Made by a program: the position numbers and the translations under genes | The notes under the pieces: generated by a model | What the model saw: the letters and a program-made list of their open reading frames with translations, nothing else | Databases searched by the model: none | What the model was told of the DNA's origin: nothing | Source: Cloacibacterium caeni | Lineage (GTDB): Bacteria > Bacteroidota > Bacteroidia > Flavobacteriales > Weeksellaceae | Direction: 5' to 3' | Assembly (NCBI RefSeq): GCF_907163125.1 | Contig: NZ_OU015319.1 | Location: forward strand, 2,356,001 to 2,420,000 | Length of the DNA: 64,000 bases | Part shown: positions 8,519-15,979 of the stretch, piece by piece | How positions within the stretch are numbered: the stretch's first letter is position 1 | Layout: each line of letters begins with the position of its first letter

Positions 8519-8961
8519 AGCACATTATAGGTTGTAATCCGATAACTATTGCTGCAAATTTTAATTGTAGATGTAATTGTTTATAGATTTTGAGTCTCCG
8601 TTTATTTGTTTTATACAAATGTAATAAAATCAATGTATTAGAAAATACAGTTTTCTGTTTTTTTTATCAAAAATTATATGCATTAAAGAATCTCTAAATT
8701 TTCTTTTATTAAGAGTCTGTCAAAAGAAAAGAAATTAGAAATTTTAAAGTAATTATTGATATAATTAAGATGAGATATATTAAATAACTTGTATCGTTAT
8801 TTTAGAACTATACAGAACAGCTTTTCCAATATCTCGTTCAATAATCAGTGATTATTTTTGATTTTAGAAAAATAGATGTTCTTGCAGTGTAGTTATAAGA
8901 TTATGGTTCTATAAAATAGTAAAGAATTAAAGTGTTCCCCCTTTTGTTCCCCCTTTAAAAT
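8519..8961. other. Gene-free stretch between the island and the tRNA cluster
   Basis: Strongly AT-rich, with no supported reading frame. The only structure noticed is a short tandem repeat at 8935-8956 (TTCCCCCTTTTGTTCCCCC) just beyond the terminator of the tRNA cluster. Confidence 0.5.
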
Positions 8962-8999
8962 AAAAAACGCTGAAAATCAAATGATTAACAGCGTTTTTT
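8962..8999. terminator. Terminator of the tRNA cluster
   Basis: Arms AAAAAACGCTG and CAGCGTTTTTT (8962-8972 and 8989-8999). Because it is symmetrical it can stop transcription from either side. It lies directly downstream of the minus-strand tRNA genes. Confidence 0.75.
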
Positions 9000-9000
9000 G

Positions 9001-9084
9001 TACCCCAGACGGGACTTGAACCCGTACGTCCTTGCGGACACAGGATTTTAAGTCCTGCGTGTCTACCAGTTCCACCACCAGGGC
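9001..9084 (-). tRNA. tRNA-Leu (anticodon TAA)
   Basis: 84-nt cloverleaf on the minus strand. It has a 7-bp acceptor stem (GCCCTGG with CTGGGGT), anticodon arm CAGGA-CTTAAAA-TCCTG reading UUA, a long class II variable arm (GTCCGCAAGGAC) and T arm ACGGG-TTCAAGT-CCCGT. CCA is not encoded. First of a three-gene tRNA cluster; its 3' end faces the accessory island. Confidence 0.95.
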
Positions 9085-9093
9085 AAAATGGAG

Positions 9094-9166
9094 AGCGAAA
9101 AACGGGATTCGAACCCGCGACCCCAACCTTGGCAAGGTTGTGCTCTACCAGCTGAGCTATTTTCGC
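9094..9166 (-). tRNA. tRNA-Gly (anticodon GCC)
   Basis: 73-nt cloverleaf on the minus strand. It has acceptor stem GCGAAAA with TTTTCGC, anticodon arm CAACC-TTGCCAA-GGTTG, and T arm GCGGG-TTCGAAT-CCCGT. CCA is not encoded. Confidence 0.95.
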
Positions 9167-9180
9167 ATTTCTATTTCGTG

Positions 9181-9262
9181 TGCGGATGAAGGGACTCGAA
9201 CCCCCACGCCTCTCGGCACCAGATCCTAAGTCTGGCGTGGCTACCAATTACACCACATCCGC
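9181..9262 (-). tRNA. tRNA-Leu (anticodon TAG)
   Basis: 82-nt cloverleaf on the minus strand. It has acceptor stem GCGGATG with CATCCGC, anticodon arm CAGA-CTTAGGA-TCTG reading CUA, and a class II variable arm (TGCCGAGAGGCG). It is upstream-most of the cluster, which probably is transcribed as Leu-Gly-Leu. Confidence 0.95.
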
Positions 9263-9426
9263 TAGTATTTAAAGAACTTTGTTCGTTTTTTGTGAGTGCA
9301 AATATAGAAACTTTTTCCTAATGTTCACAACTTTTTTTTGAAAATTTTTATTTTTTTAAAAAAAAACTTAGAAATTAGATTTTTCTTTCTCTTTTTATTA
9401 CTTTTACAACTTTAAGATTAATAGAT

Positions 9427-9807
9427 ATGGAATTACAAGGAACGGTTAAGAAAATATTTGATACCCAGACTTTTGCAAGTGGTTTTCAAAAAAGAGAAAT
9501 GGTTTTATTGACTCAGGAACAATATCCTCAGCCTATTTCAATAGAATTTTTATCAGATAAAATTAATTTATTAGATAATGTTTCTGAAGGCGAAACTGTA
9601 AAATTAGGAATCAATATTAGAGGTAGAGAGTGGACTAACCCACAAGGTGAAGTAAAATATTTCAACTCTATTACGGCTTGGAGATTAGAAAAAGTAGCAG
9701 ATAACGGTGCACAACCTACTTATGCTGCTCCATCTGCAACGGCTACTCCAGCTACAACAAACGAAAATCCTTTCGCAGACGAAGGTGATGACGATTTACC
9801 TTTCTAA
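9427..9807 (+). CDS. DUF3127 protein with SSB-like acidic C-terminal tip
   Basis: 126 residues. Residues 1-95 form the DUF3127 domain, an OB-fold-like strand-rich domain (MELQGTVKKIF, KREMVLLT, EGETVKLGINIRGREW). An Ala/Thr/Pro-rich linker follows and the protein ends DEGDDDLPF. Single-stranded DNA-binding proteins end with the same kind of tip (DDDIPF), which recruits repair and replication partners. This suggests a role at single-stranded DNA; it is an inference from the tail. Followed by a hairpin terminator and then aat. Confidence 0.88.
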   Translation: MELQGTVKKIFDTQTFASGFQKREMVLLTQEQYPQPISIEFLSDKINLLDNVSEGETVKLGINIRGREWTNPQGEVKYFNSITAWRLEKVADNGAQPTYAAPSATATPATTNENPFADEGDDDLPF

Positions 9808-9830
9808 AACAATAGAAATTTTATACATTT

Positions 9831-9864
9831 GAAATCCTACTTTAACAAGTGGGATTTCGTTTTT
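9831..9864 (+). terminator. Terminator after the DUF3127 gene
   Basis: Arms GAAATCC and GGGATTTC at 9831-9858 followed by GTTTTTA. It separates the DUF3127 gene from aat. Confidence 0.6.
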
Positions 9865-9874
9865 AAAATAAGAT

Positions 9875-10537
9875 ATGTTTCTACTAGATTCCGAAGAAAT
9901 TGCTTTTCCAGACCCTGCTTTGTATGATTTTGACGGAGGATTATTGGCAATGGGCGGAGATTTATCTCCAGAAAGAATCTGGTTTGCTTATCAGAACGGG
10001 ATTTTTCCGTGGTTTAATCCTGAAGATGATATTTTGTGGTGGTGTCCCGATCCTAGATTCGTATTATTTCCAGAAGATTTGAAAATTTCTAAATCCATGA
10101 AGAAAATTCTGCGAGAAGGAAAATTTACTTTTACCGAAAACAAATGTTTCGAAGAAGTGATGAAAAACTGCCAAGCCGCAGAAAGAAAAGGACAAGACGG
10201 AACATGGATTACCGATGAAATGATAAAAGCTTATAGCAATCTGCATCGTTTTGGGAAAGCCAAAAGCATAGAAGTTTGGGAAAATGATGAATTGGTGGGA
10301 GGTTTATATGGAGTAGATTTAGGTCATGTCTTCTGTGGAGAAAGTATGTTTGCCAAAGTGAGCAATGCAAGTAAAGCGGGTTTTATTTATTTTGTAGAAA
10401 AATACAAAAATCAGTATGAGCTGATTGATTGCCAAGTTCACACAGAACATTTAGCTTCTTTAGGTGCTAAAGAAATTCCTAAAAGGGAGTTTCTAAAAAT
10501 TTTAAAACAAAATTTCTCAGACGAGAACGTAAAATGA
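9875..10537 (+). CDS. aat: Leucyl/phenylalanyl-tRNA--protein transferase
   Basis: Aat attaches Leu or Phe from aminoacyl-tRNA to proteins with basic N-termini, marking them for ClpS/ClpAP-type degradation (N-end rule) in the cytoplasm. The 220-residue protein has the family hallmarks: FPDPALYDFDGGLLAMGGDLSPERIWFAYQNGIFPWFN at the N-terminus, DPRFVLFP, then GGLYGVDLGHVFCGESMFAKVSNASKAGF and the HTEHLASLGAKEIPR-type C-terminus. Length is normal. A clpC gene is present elsewhere in the window (60.3 kb), but no clpS was seen. Confidence 0.96.
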   Translation: MFLLDSEEIAFPDPALYDFDGGLLAMGGDLSPERIWFAYQNGIFPWFNPEDDILWWCPDPRFVLFPEDLKISKSMKKILREGKFTFTENKCFEEVMKNCQAAERKGQDGTWITDEMIKAYSNLHRFGKAKSIEVWENDELVGGLYGVDLGHVFCGESMFAKVSNASKAGFIYFVEKYKNQYELIDCQVHTEHLASLGAKEIPKREFLKILKQNFSDENVK

Positions 10538-10541
10538 TAAA

Positions 10542-10628
10542 GAAATTGCGCCCCGAGTTGAGCGGAGCTCTTTTTAAAATTAACAAATTTTAAAAAAGCG
10601 AGAGCGGAACGAGGAAATTGGCGCCCAA
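10542..10628. repeat. Imperfect inverted repeat between aat and the DMT exporter
   Basis: Two GC-rich arms (GCGCCCCGAGTTGAGCGGAGC and, inverted, GCGAGAGCGGAACGAGG...GGCGCC) flank an AT-rich stem (TTTTTAAAATT/AAATTTTAAAAA, 10571-10596). The core can act as a bidirectional terminator; the outer arms look like a dispersed palindromic repeat. Confidence 0.5.
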
Positions 10629-10642
10629 AAAATAAAAAAAAT

Positions 10643-11518
10643 ATGAACCCTGAAAAAGAAAAATGGATTTTATTAATATTGCTCTCTTTGATTTGGGGCT
10701 CTTCTTTTATTTTGATAAAAAAATCGCTGGAACACTTTAATCCATATCAAGTAGGAGCGCTTAGAGTTCTTATTTCTGGGGTTTTACTCTCGCCGATTGC
10801 TTTATTGAACATCAAAAAATTTCCTAAATCACATCTAAAATGGCTCATTATTGCAGCACTTTGTGGAAATTTTATTCCTATGTTCTTATTTCCTATTGCG
10901 GAAACCAAAGTCAGCAGCAGTATTGCAGGAATTATCAATTCTACGATGCCGCTTTTTGTGATTATCGTAGGTGCAGCATTTTGGAAAACCAAAACCACTC
11001 CTCGACAAATTTTGGGAATTGTCATCAGTTTTTTTGGAGTGATTTTATTGATGAATTCGGGACATGATAATAATACAGAACTCTTATTTTACATAGGATT
11101 ATTGCTTTTTGCTGCTTTCTTGTACGCTGTAAGCGTGACTACAGTTGGCGCAAAACTCACGCATATTCCCGCGAAACTCTTGTCCTCATTTGTCTTTTTC
11201 TACGTCTTGTTTTTACCGTCTTTATTGGCTTTATATTTCTCAAATTTCTTCCACGAGTTTTCTTTTACAAGAGAAAACATGATAGGATTAGGATTTGTAG
11301 CGACTTTATCCATCTTCGGAACTGGATTGGCTATGATGTTACAATATCGATTAATGAGTGTTTCTAATCCGCTATTTGCGTCTACCGTAACTTTATTAAT
11401 GCCAATTGTAGCGGTAGCTTGGGGAATAATAGACGGAGAAAGTTTTACTTTTTTACAAGGAATAGGCGGTGCAATTATTCTGGGAGGATTAATTTTTCTA
11501 AGAAAGAAAAAAAGCTAG
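10643..11518 (+). CDS. EamA-family (DMT) transporter
   Basis: Inner-membrane protein of 291 residues with about ten hydrophobic segments arranged as two EamA repeats. The first begins ILLILLSLIWGSSFILIKKSL and includes the GALRVLISG helix; the second begins with LLFAAFLYAVSVT and ends GGAIILGGLIFLRKKKS. Members export or exchange small metabolites such as amino acids; the substrate cannot be told from sequence. Stands alone between two inverted-repeat terminators. Confidence 0.92.
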   Translation: MNPEKEKWILLILLSLIWGSSFILIKKSLEHFNPYQVGALRVLISGVLLSPIALLNIKKFPKSHLKWLIIAALCGNFIPMFLFPIAETKVSSSIAGIINSTMPLFVIIVGAAFWKTKTTPRQILGIVISFFGVILLMNSGHDNNTELLFYIGLLLFAAFLYAVSVTTVGAKLTHIPAKLLSSFVFFYVLFLPSLLALYFSNFFHEFSFTRENMIGLGFVATLSIFGTGLAMMLQYRLMSVSNPLFASTVTLLMPIVAVAWGIIDGESFTFLQGIGGAIILGGLIFLRKKKS

Positions 11519-11533
11519 CATTTTTACATAAAA

Positions 11534-11567
11534 AAACTGCATAACCCCTTAGGAAGCAATGCAGTTT
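11534..11567. terminator. Hairpin downstream of the DMT exporter gene
   Basis: Arms AAACTGCAT and ATGCAGTTT with a 16-nt loop. The downstream T tract is weak on the plus strand, so the terminator role is tentative. Confidence 0.4.
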
Positions 11568-11691
11568 GAAATAAATCTAATAAAAAGTAAAAATGAAAGG
11601 TGACAAAGATAAAATTTTTTTTCAATAAAATTCAAAAATGTTTGAAAATTTTTTATGATTTCCGTCATTTAGCTGATTGATAAGAATTAAT

Positions 11692-11699
11692 TACCTTTG
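11692..11699 (+). promoter_or_regulatory. -7 box of the CBS/nadK unit
   Basis: TACCTTTG matches the Bacteroidota TAnnTTTG -7 element. It lies only 4 bp before the ATG at 11704, which predicts a leaderless or very short-leader transcript. No clear -33 TTTG is seen at the usual distance. Confidence 0.5.
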
Positions 11700-11703
11700 C
11701 AAC

Positions 11704-12357
11704 ATGTTAATTTCTGAATACATATCCAAAGATTTTCCCGCTTTTGAAGTTGATTCATCTGCAGAAGAAGCATTAGAAATAGCCTCAGAATTTGGTTTCA
11801 CCCATGTTTTTGTGCAAAAAAACAATCTTTTTTTGGGAGGAATCTGCAAAGAATTTTTGGAAGAAAATCCAGATAAAAATTTAGAAGAACTCCTTATTCA
11901 CATCGAACGTTTTGCCATTTTAGAAGGCGGAACCGTATTAGATACTGTAAAATTATTCTATACTTTTAATGCTAATATTATTCCTATTATCAATAAAAAT
12001 GAAGAATATCTAGGATACATTGCTTACGATGATGTTTTTAATGAACTGTCGAAATATCCTTTATTTTCTGAAAACGGAGCGGTTTTAACGGTAGAAACCA
12101 ACTTAAAATCGTTTTCGATGACCGAAATTGCCAAAATTGTAGAAAGCAACAATTCTAAATTTTACGGAGCGTTCATCAGTCATGTAAATGATGATGTAAT
12201 ACAAGTTACCATGAAAATTAATCATGATAATTTAAGCTCCATAGACGAAACCTTCGACCGATTTGGTTATCACGTAGTTCATAAATTTTATAACGACGAA
12301 AAAGAAGAACTCATCAAAGACCGATATCAATATTTTCAAAAATATTTAGAATTTTAA
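11704..12357 (+). CDS. CBS-domain protein
   Basis: 217 residues from the ATG at 11704 (MLISEYISKDFPAF). A longer TTG-started frame from 11677 would run through the -7 box and is unlikely. Two CBS motifs are seen: residues about 1-60 (with AEEALEIASEFGFTHVFVQKNNLFLGGI) and about 75-120 (TVLDTVKLFYTFNANIIPIINKNEEYLGYI). The remaining C-terminal half resembles an ACT-like fold. CBS pairs bind adenine nucleotides and sense energy state. The gene sits 30 bp ahead of nadK, an arrangement common in flavobacteria, so it may tune NAD kinase; that is an inference. Confidence 0.85.
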   Translation: MLISEYISKDFPAFEVDSSAEEALEIASEFGFTHVFVQKNNLFLGGICKEFLEENPDKNLEELLIHIERFAILEGGTVLDTVKLFYTFNANIIPIINKNEEYLGYIAYDDVFNELSKYPLFSENGAVLTVETNLKSFSMTEIAKIVESNNSKFYGAFISHVNDDVIQVTMKINHDNLSSIDETFDRFGYHVVHKFYNDEKEELIKDRYQYFQKYLEF

Positions 12358-12387
12358 TGTATTTTTGAGTTTATAAAAAGATTTATT

Positions 12388-13254
12388 TTGAAAGCTGCCA
12401 TTTATTCACAGAAAAAAGACTTAGATACATTTTTATACTTAAGTAAGTTTATATCAGAACTTAACAAAAGAGGTGTAAAAGCTATTATATATGAACAGCT
12501 CTTCAAAGATTTAGAATTTTCTAAAGAATTCTCCACTTTTTCTAACTACGAAGATGTAAAACAAGAAAAAATAGATTTTTTCTTCAGTTTTGGTGGAGAC
12601 GGAACCATTCTAAATGCCTTAAATTTTATCAAAGAATTAGAAATTCCTATCATCGGTGTAAACACGGGTAGATTAGGGTTTTTGGCAAGTTTTTCTAAAG
12701 AAGAAATCTTCAGTCACATAGACGAAATCATCACCAAAGAAATGAATTTGAGCAAAAGAAGCGTTTTGCACGTTACTTCTTCTGGTACTCCTATTGATTT
12801 CCCTTATGCACTAAATGATTTGAGCGTTTCTAGAAACGAAACCACTTCTATGATTACCATAGAAACGCACATTAATGAGCAATTTCTTACGTATTATTGG
12901 GGAGATGGTTTAATTATTTCTACACCTACTGGTTCTACAGCGTACTCACTGAGTTGTGGTGGCCCTATTATTTCACCAGGAAACGGAATTCTTTCGCTTA
13001 CGCCAATTGCGCCTCACAACCTTAACGTGAGACCAATTGTTTTAAGAGACGATATAGAAATTACCTTAAAAGTTGAAAGCAGAGTGCCACAATATTCTCT
13101 TTCTCTAGATTCTAGACTCTATCACATGAAAAATGATGATGTGATTACGGTAAAAAAAGCCGACTTCCAACTGATCTTAATGCACCCAAAAGACTTGAGC
13201 TTTTTCAAAACTTTAAGGCAGAAATTGCTGTGGGGCAAAGACAAAAGAAATTAG
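12388..13254 (+). CDS. nadK: NAD kinase
   Basis: Phosphorylates NAD to NADP. The start is TTG (12388), giving MKAAIYSQKKD, the usual flavobacterial N-terminus; no ATG is available nearby. The kinase motif GGDGTILNAL is near residue 70, NTGRLGFLASF follows near 95, and GDGLIISTPTGSTAYSLSCGGPIISPG near 178-205 forms the NAD-binding core. Length (288) is normal. Probably co-transcribed with the CBS gene. Confidence 0.96.
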   Translation: MKAAIYSQKKDLDTFLYLSKFISELNKRGVKAIIYEQLFKDLEFSKEFSTFSNYEDVKQEKIDFFFSFGGDGTILNALNFIKELEIPIIGVNTGRLGFLASFSKEEIFSHIDEIITKEMNLSKRSVLHVTSSGTPIDFPYALNDLSVSRNETTSMITIETHINEQFLTYYWGDGLIISTPTGSTAYSLSCGGPIISPGNGILSLTPIAPHNLNVRPIVLRDDIEITLKVESRVPQYSLSLDSRLYHMKNDDVITVKKADFQLILMHPKDLSFFKTLRQKLLWGKDKRN

Positions 13255-13329
13255 TATTAATAGCATAAAATTCACTAAATTTACATTTCGAAATTTACAT
13301 TTAACAATCAATAATAAAACAAAAGAAAA

Positions 13330-14400
13330 ATGAGCAGAAAATTTCCGGCAGGTGTTGCCACAGGTTCATTAGTATCAGAAATTTTTGCACACGCAAAAGA
13401 AAATAATTACGCACTTCCTGCAGTAAACGTAGTAGGTTCTAGCAACATAAACGCTACTATGGAAACAGCAGTTAAATTAAACGCTCCAGTAATTATTCAG
13501 TTTTCAAACGGAGGAGCTGCATTTAACGCAGGAAAAAGCCTTAGTACTGAAAATCAAAAATCTGCAATCCTAGGAGGAATTGCAGGAGCTAGACATATTC
13601 ATACCCTTGCAGAAGCTTATGGAGCTACCGTAATTCTTCACACAGACCACTGTGCTAAAAAATTACTTCCTTGGATTGATGGGTTATTAGACGCAAGCGA
13701 AGAGCACTACAAAGCTTTTGGTAAGTCATTGTTCTCTTCTCACATGCTAGATTTATCAGAAGAACCAATTGAAGAAAATTTAGACATTTCTACTAAATAT
13801 TTCGAAAGAATGGCTAAAATGGGCATGACTCTAGAAATAGAATTAGGTGTAACTGGTGGCGAAGAAGATGGTGTAGATAACTCAGATGTAGATTCTTCTA
13901 AATTGTACACTCAGCCAGACGAAGTAGCATATGCTTATGAAAGATTAAAAGCGATTTCTCCAGAATTTACTATTGCTGCAGCTTTTGGTAACGTTCACGG
14001 TGTTTACAAACCAGGAAACGTGAAATTAACTCCGAAAATCTTAGACAATTCTCAAAAATATGTACAAGAAAAATTCGGAACTTCTGAAAAACCAGTAAAT
14101 TTCGTATTCCACGGTGGTTCTGGTTCTACATTAGAAGAAATTAGAGAAGCGATTTCTTATGGTGTTATCAAAATGAATATCGATACAGACCTTCAGTTTG
14201 CTTACACAGAAGGAATTAGAGATTACATGAATTCTAACATCGAATATTTAAGAACTCAAATTGGTAATCCAGAAGGTGAAGAAAAACCAAACAAAAAATT
14301 CTATGACCCAAGAGTTTGGATTAGAAAAGGAGAAGAAACTTTCGTAAATAGATTGGTAAAAGCCTTTGAAGATTTAAATAACGTAAATACATTAGGCTAA
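13330..14400 (+). CDS. fbaA: Fructose-bisphosphate aldolase, class II
   Basis: Zinc-dependent aldolase of glycolysis and gluconeogenesis, 356 residues, class IIA. Visible motifs are the zinc ligands in ILHTDHCAKK (about 107-116), ELGVTGGEEDG (about 181), AAFGNVHGVYKPG (about 225) and FVFHGGSGST (about 265). The codon choice is strongly optimised, as expected for a highly expressed gene. accD follows after 54 bp. Confidence 0.96.
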   Translation: MSRKFPAGVATGSLVSEIFAHAKENNYALPAVNVVGSSNINATMETAVKLNAPVIIQFSNGGAAFNAGKSLSTENQKSAILGGIAGARHIHTLAEAYGATVILHTDHCAKKLLPWIDGLLDASEEHYKAFGKSLFSSHMLDLSEEPIEENLDISTKYFERMAKMGMTLEIELGVTGGEEDGVDNSDVDSSKLYTQPDEVAYAYERLKAISPEFTIAAAFGNVHGVYKPGNVKLTPKILDNSQKYVQEKFGTSEKPVNFVFHGGSGSTLEEIREAISYGVIKMNIDTDLQFAYTEGIRDYMNSNIEYLRTQIGNPEGEEKPNKKFYDPRVWIRKGEETFVNRLVKAFEDLNNVNTLG

Positions 14401-14454
14401 AATCAAAGATTTCACTAAATTCGAAACCTCAATTTTAACCTTAAATAAATAACT

Positions 14455-15306
14455 ATGGCTTTTGATTGGTTTAAAAGAAAGAAAAAAAATATTACCACAG
14501 GAACCGAAGAGAAAAAAGACGTTCCAAAAGGTCTTTGGCATCAAACTCCTTCTGGTAAGATTGTAGAACATGACGAGCTTAAGAGAAATAATTACGTTTC
14601 TCCAGAAGACGGTTTCCACGTGAGAATAGGAAGCGCAGAGTTCTACGATATACTTTTTGACGAAGGGAAATTCACAGAATTACATCCCGATGTAGAAAGT
14701 GTAGATATGCTTAAATTTAAAGATACAAAAGCATATACAGACCGATTAAAAGAAGTAAAATCTAAAACAAAACTTAAAGATTCCATCAGAAATGCAAGAG
14801 GAAGCGTAAATGGTGTAGACATGGTGATTTCTTGTATGGATTTTGCGTTTATCGGGGGTTCACTTGGTTCTGTAATGGGCGAAAAAATCAGAAGAGCTGT
14901 AGATTATTGTATAGAACATCAACTTCCTTACATGATTATCTGCCAATCTGGTGGTGCTAGAATGCAAGAAGCGGCTTATTCTCTGATGCAATTAGCAAAA
15001 GTACAGTCTAAGTTGGCTCAACTTTCTGATAAAAAATTGCCTTACATTGCTTATTTATGCGACCCAACTTTTGGTGGAATTACCGCATCTTTTGCAATGA
15101 CTGCAGATGTAATCATGGCAGAACCTGGCGCTTTAATTGGTTTTGCAGGTCCTAGAGTAATTAGAGAAACCATTGGTAGAGATTTACCAGAAGGTTTCCA
15201 AACATCTGAATTTATTCAGGAAAAAGGATTTGTAGATTTTATTGTAAAAAGAACTGAAATTAAAGAAACGGTTTCTAAAACAGTGAAACTATTGATGAAT
15301 AAATAG
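14455..15306 (+). CDS. accD: Acetyl-CoA carboxylase carboxyltransferase subunit beta, zinc-ribbon cysteines absent
   Basis: Carboxyltransferase beta subunit for malonyl-CoA synthesis, the first step of fatty-acid synthesis; partner AccA is not in this window. The crotonase-type core is intact (DFAFIGGSLGSVMGEK, CQSGGARMQEAAYSLMQLAK, GGITASFAMTADVIMAEPGALIGFAGPRVI). The N-terminal region, which in E. coli AccD holds a CxxC...CxxC zinc ribbon, here reads GLWHQTPSGKIVEHDELKR then NNYVSPEDGFHVRIGS, with no cysteine. I believe this loss is shared by other flavobacteria. A terminator follows at 15332. Confidence 0.95.
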   Translation: MAFDWFKRKKKNITTGTEEKKDVPKGLWHQTPSGKIVEHDELKRNNYVSPEDGFHVRIGSAEFYDILFDEGKFTELHPDVESVDMLKFKDTKAYTDRLKEVKSKTKLKDSIRNARGSVNGVDMVISCMDFAFIGGSLGSVMGEKIRRAVDYCIEHQLPYMIICQSGGARMQEAAYSLMQLAKVQSKLAQLSDKKLPYIAYLCDPTFGGITASFAMTADVIMAEPGALIGFAGPRVIRETIGRDLPEGFQTSEFIQEKGFVDFIVKRTEIKETVSKTVKLLMNK

Positions 15307-15331
15307 AATATTTATTCTCTGAGATAATTTT

Positions 15332-15363
15332 AAATCGTAAAACTTAATTGTTTTACGATTTTT
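15332..15363 (+). terminator. accD terminator
   Basis: Arms AAATCGTAAAAC and GTTTTACGATTT with TTAATT loop, followed by a T-rich tail. Confidence 0.8.
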
Positions 15364-15416
15364 GTTTGAAACATTTTCAAAAAAACACTTACTAATCCTT
15401 AGAAAAATCTCTTAGA

Positions 15417-15941
15417 ATGACGCCTAAACTTGTTTTTAATATCTTAAAAAGCCTAAGTTTAAAAAACCTTTTGAAATTATTTCTTATTGGGTTTAGTCAT
15501 CCTATTTTCTCTATTTTAACCTTTTTTGCAACTTATAAAACGTACAGAATTTCTGAAAAATTGTTCCCCAAAACACATGGTTTACACGGTACAGGAAATG
15601 CTTTCAGACACGCACTTTGGAACAGTTTGATTATGATGTATTGCTGTAAGGTTTCTTCCCCGAAAAAAGCGCTAATTTGGACTGAAAAAATCACACAAAT
15701 GCACGAAGATTTATTTCCCAATGAGCCTCTACAACGAAAAATGGATTTGCATAATAATAAAGTGGGGCGTGATTATTTTATGCAATTATTACCTACGATT
15801 CACCGTCAGTTTTTTGAGACCAGTTTTTTTGTAGAGCAACTGCTAGCATTAACTCAGCAAATTAAAACCGTAAAAAGTGAAGACGAAACTTTCGGTTTTG
15901 AACTGATTATAATAGACGAAAAAAGAGAAACTTTAGCATAA
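15417..15941 (+). CDS. DUF6973-type protein
   Basis: 174 residues. A hydrophobic N-terminal stretch (LFLIGFSHPIFSILTFFATYKTYRIS) precedes a conserved His/Asn-rich core: LHGTGNAFRHALWNSLI, QMHEDLFPNEPLQRKMDLHNNKVGRDYF. The pattern suggests a membrane-associated enzyme with metal-binding His residues, but no activity is known to me. Single gene between two terminators. Confidence 0.75.
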   Translation: MTPKLVFNILKSLSLKNLLKLFLIGFSHPIFSILTFFATYKTYRISEKLFPKTHGLHGTGNAFRHALWNSLIMMYCCKVSSPKKALIWTEKITQMHEDLFPNEPLQRKMDLHNNKVGRDYFMQLLPTIHRQFFETSFFVEQLLALTQQIKTVKSEDETFGFELIIIDEKRETLA

Positions 15942-15958
15942 GTTTCTCTTTTTGTTTT
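15919..15958 (+). terminator. Terminator overlapping the end of the DUF6973 gene
   Basis: Arms AAAAAGAGAAACTT and AAGTTTCTCTTTTT; the stop codon lies in the loop. Confidence 0.7.
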
Positions 15959-15979
15959 TATAAAGTTAAAGAATAAAAA

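Noticed and set aside
1-9000. Prophage
   Set aside because: No capsid, tail, terminase or lysis genes; only IS-type and recombinase genes are present.
8927-9247. Reading frames across the tRNA cluster (also 9032-9229)
   Set aside because: They translate the three tRNA genes; the typical tRNA-derived peptide patterns (IAQLVEH, RAGLKI..., GTRTPTPLGTRS) are artefacts.
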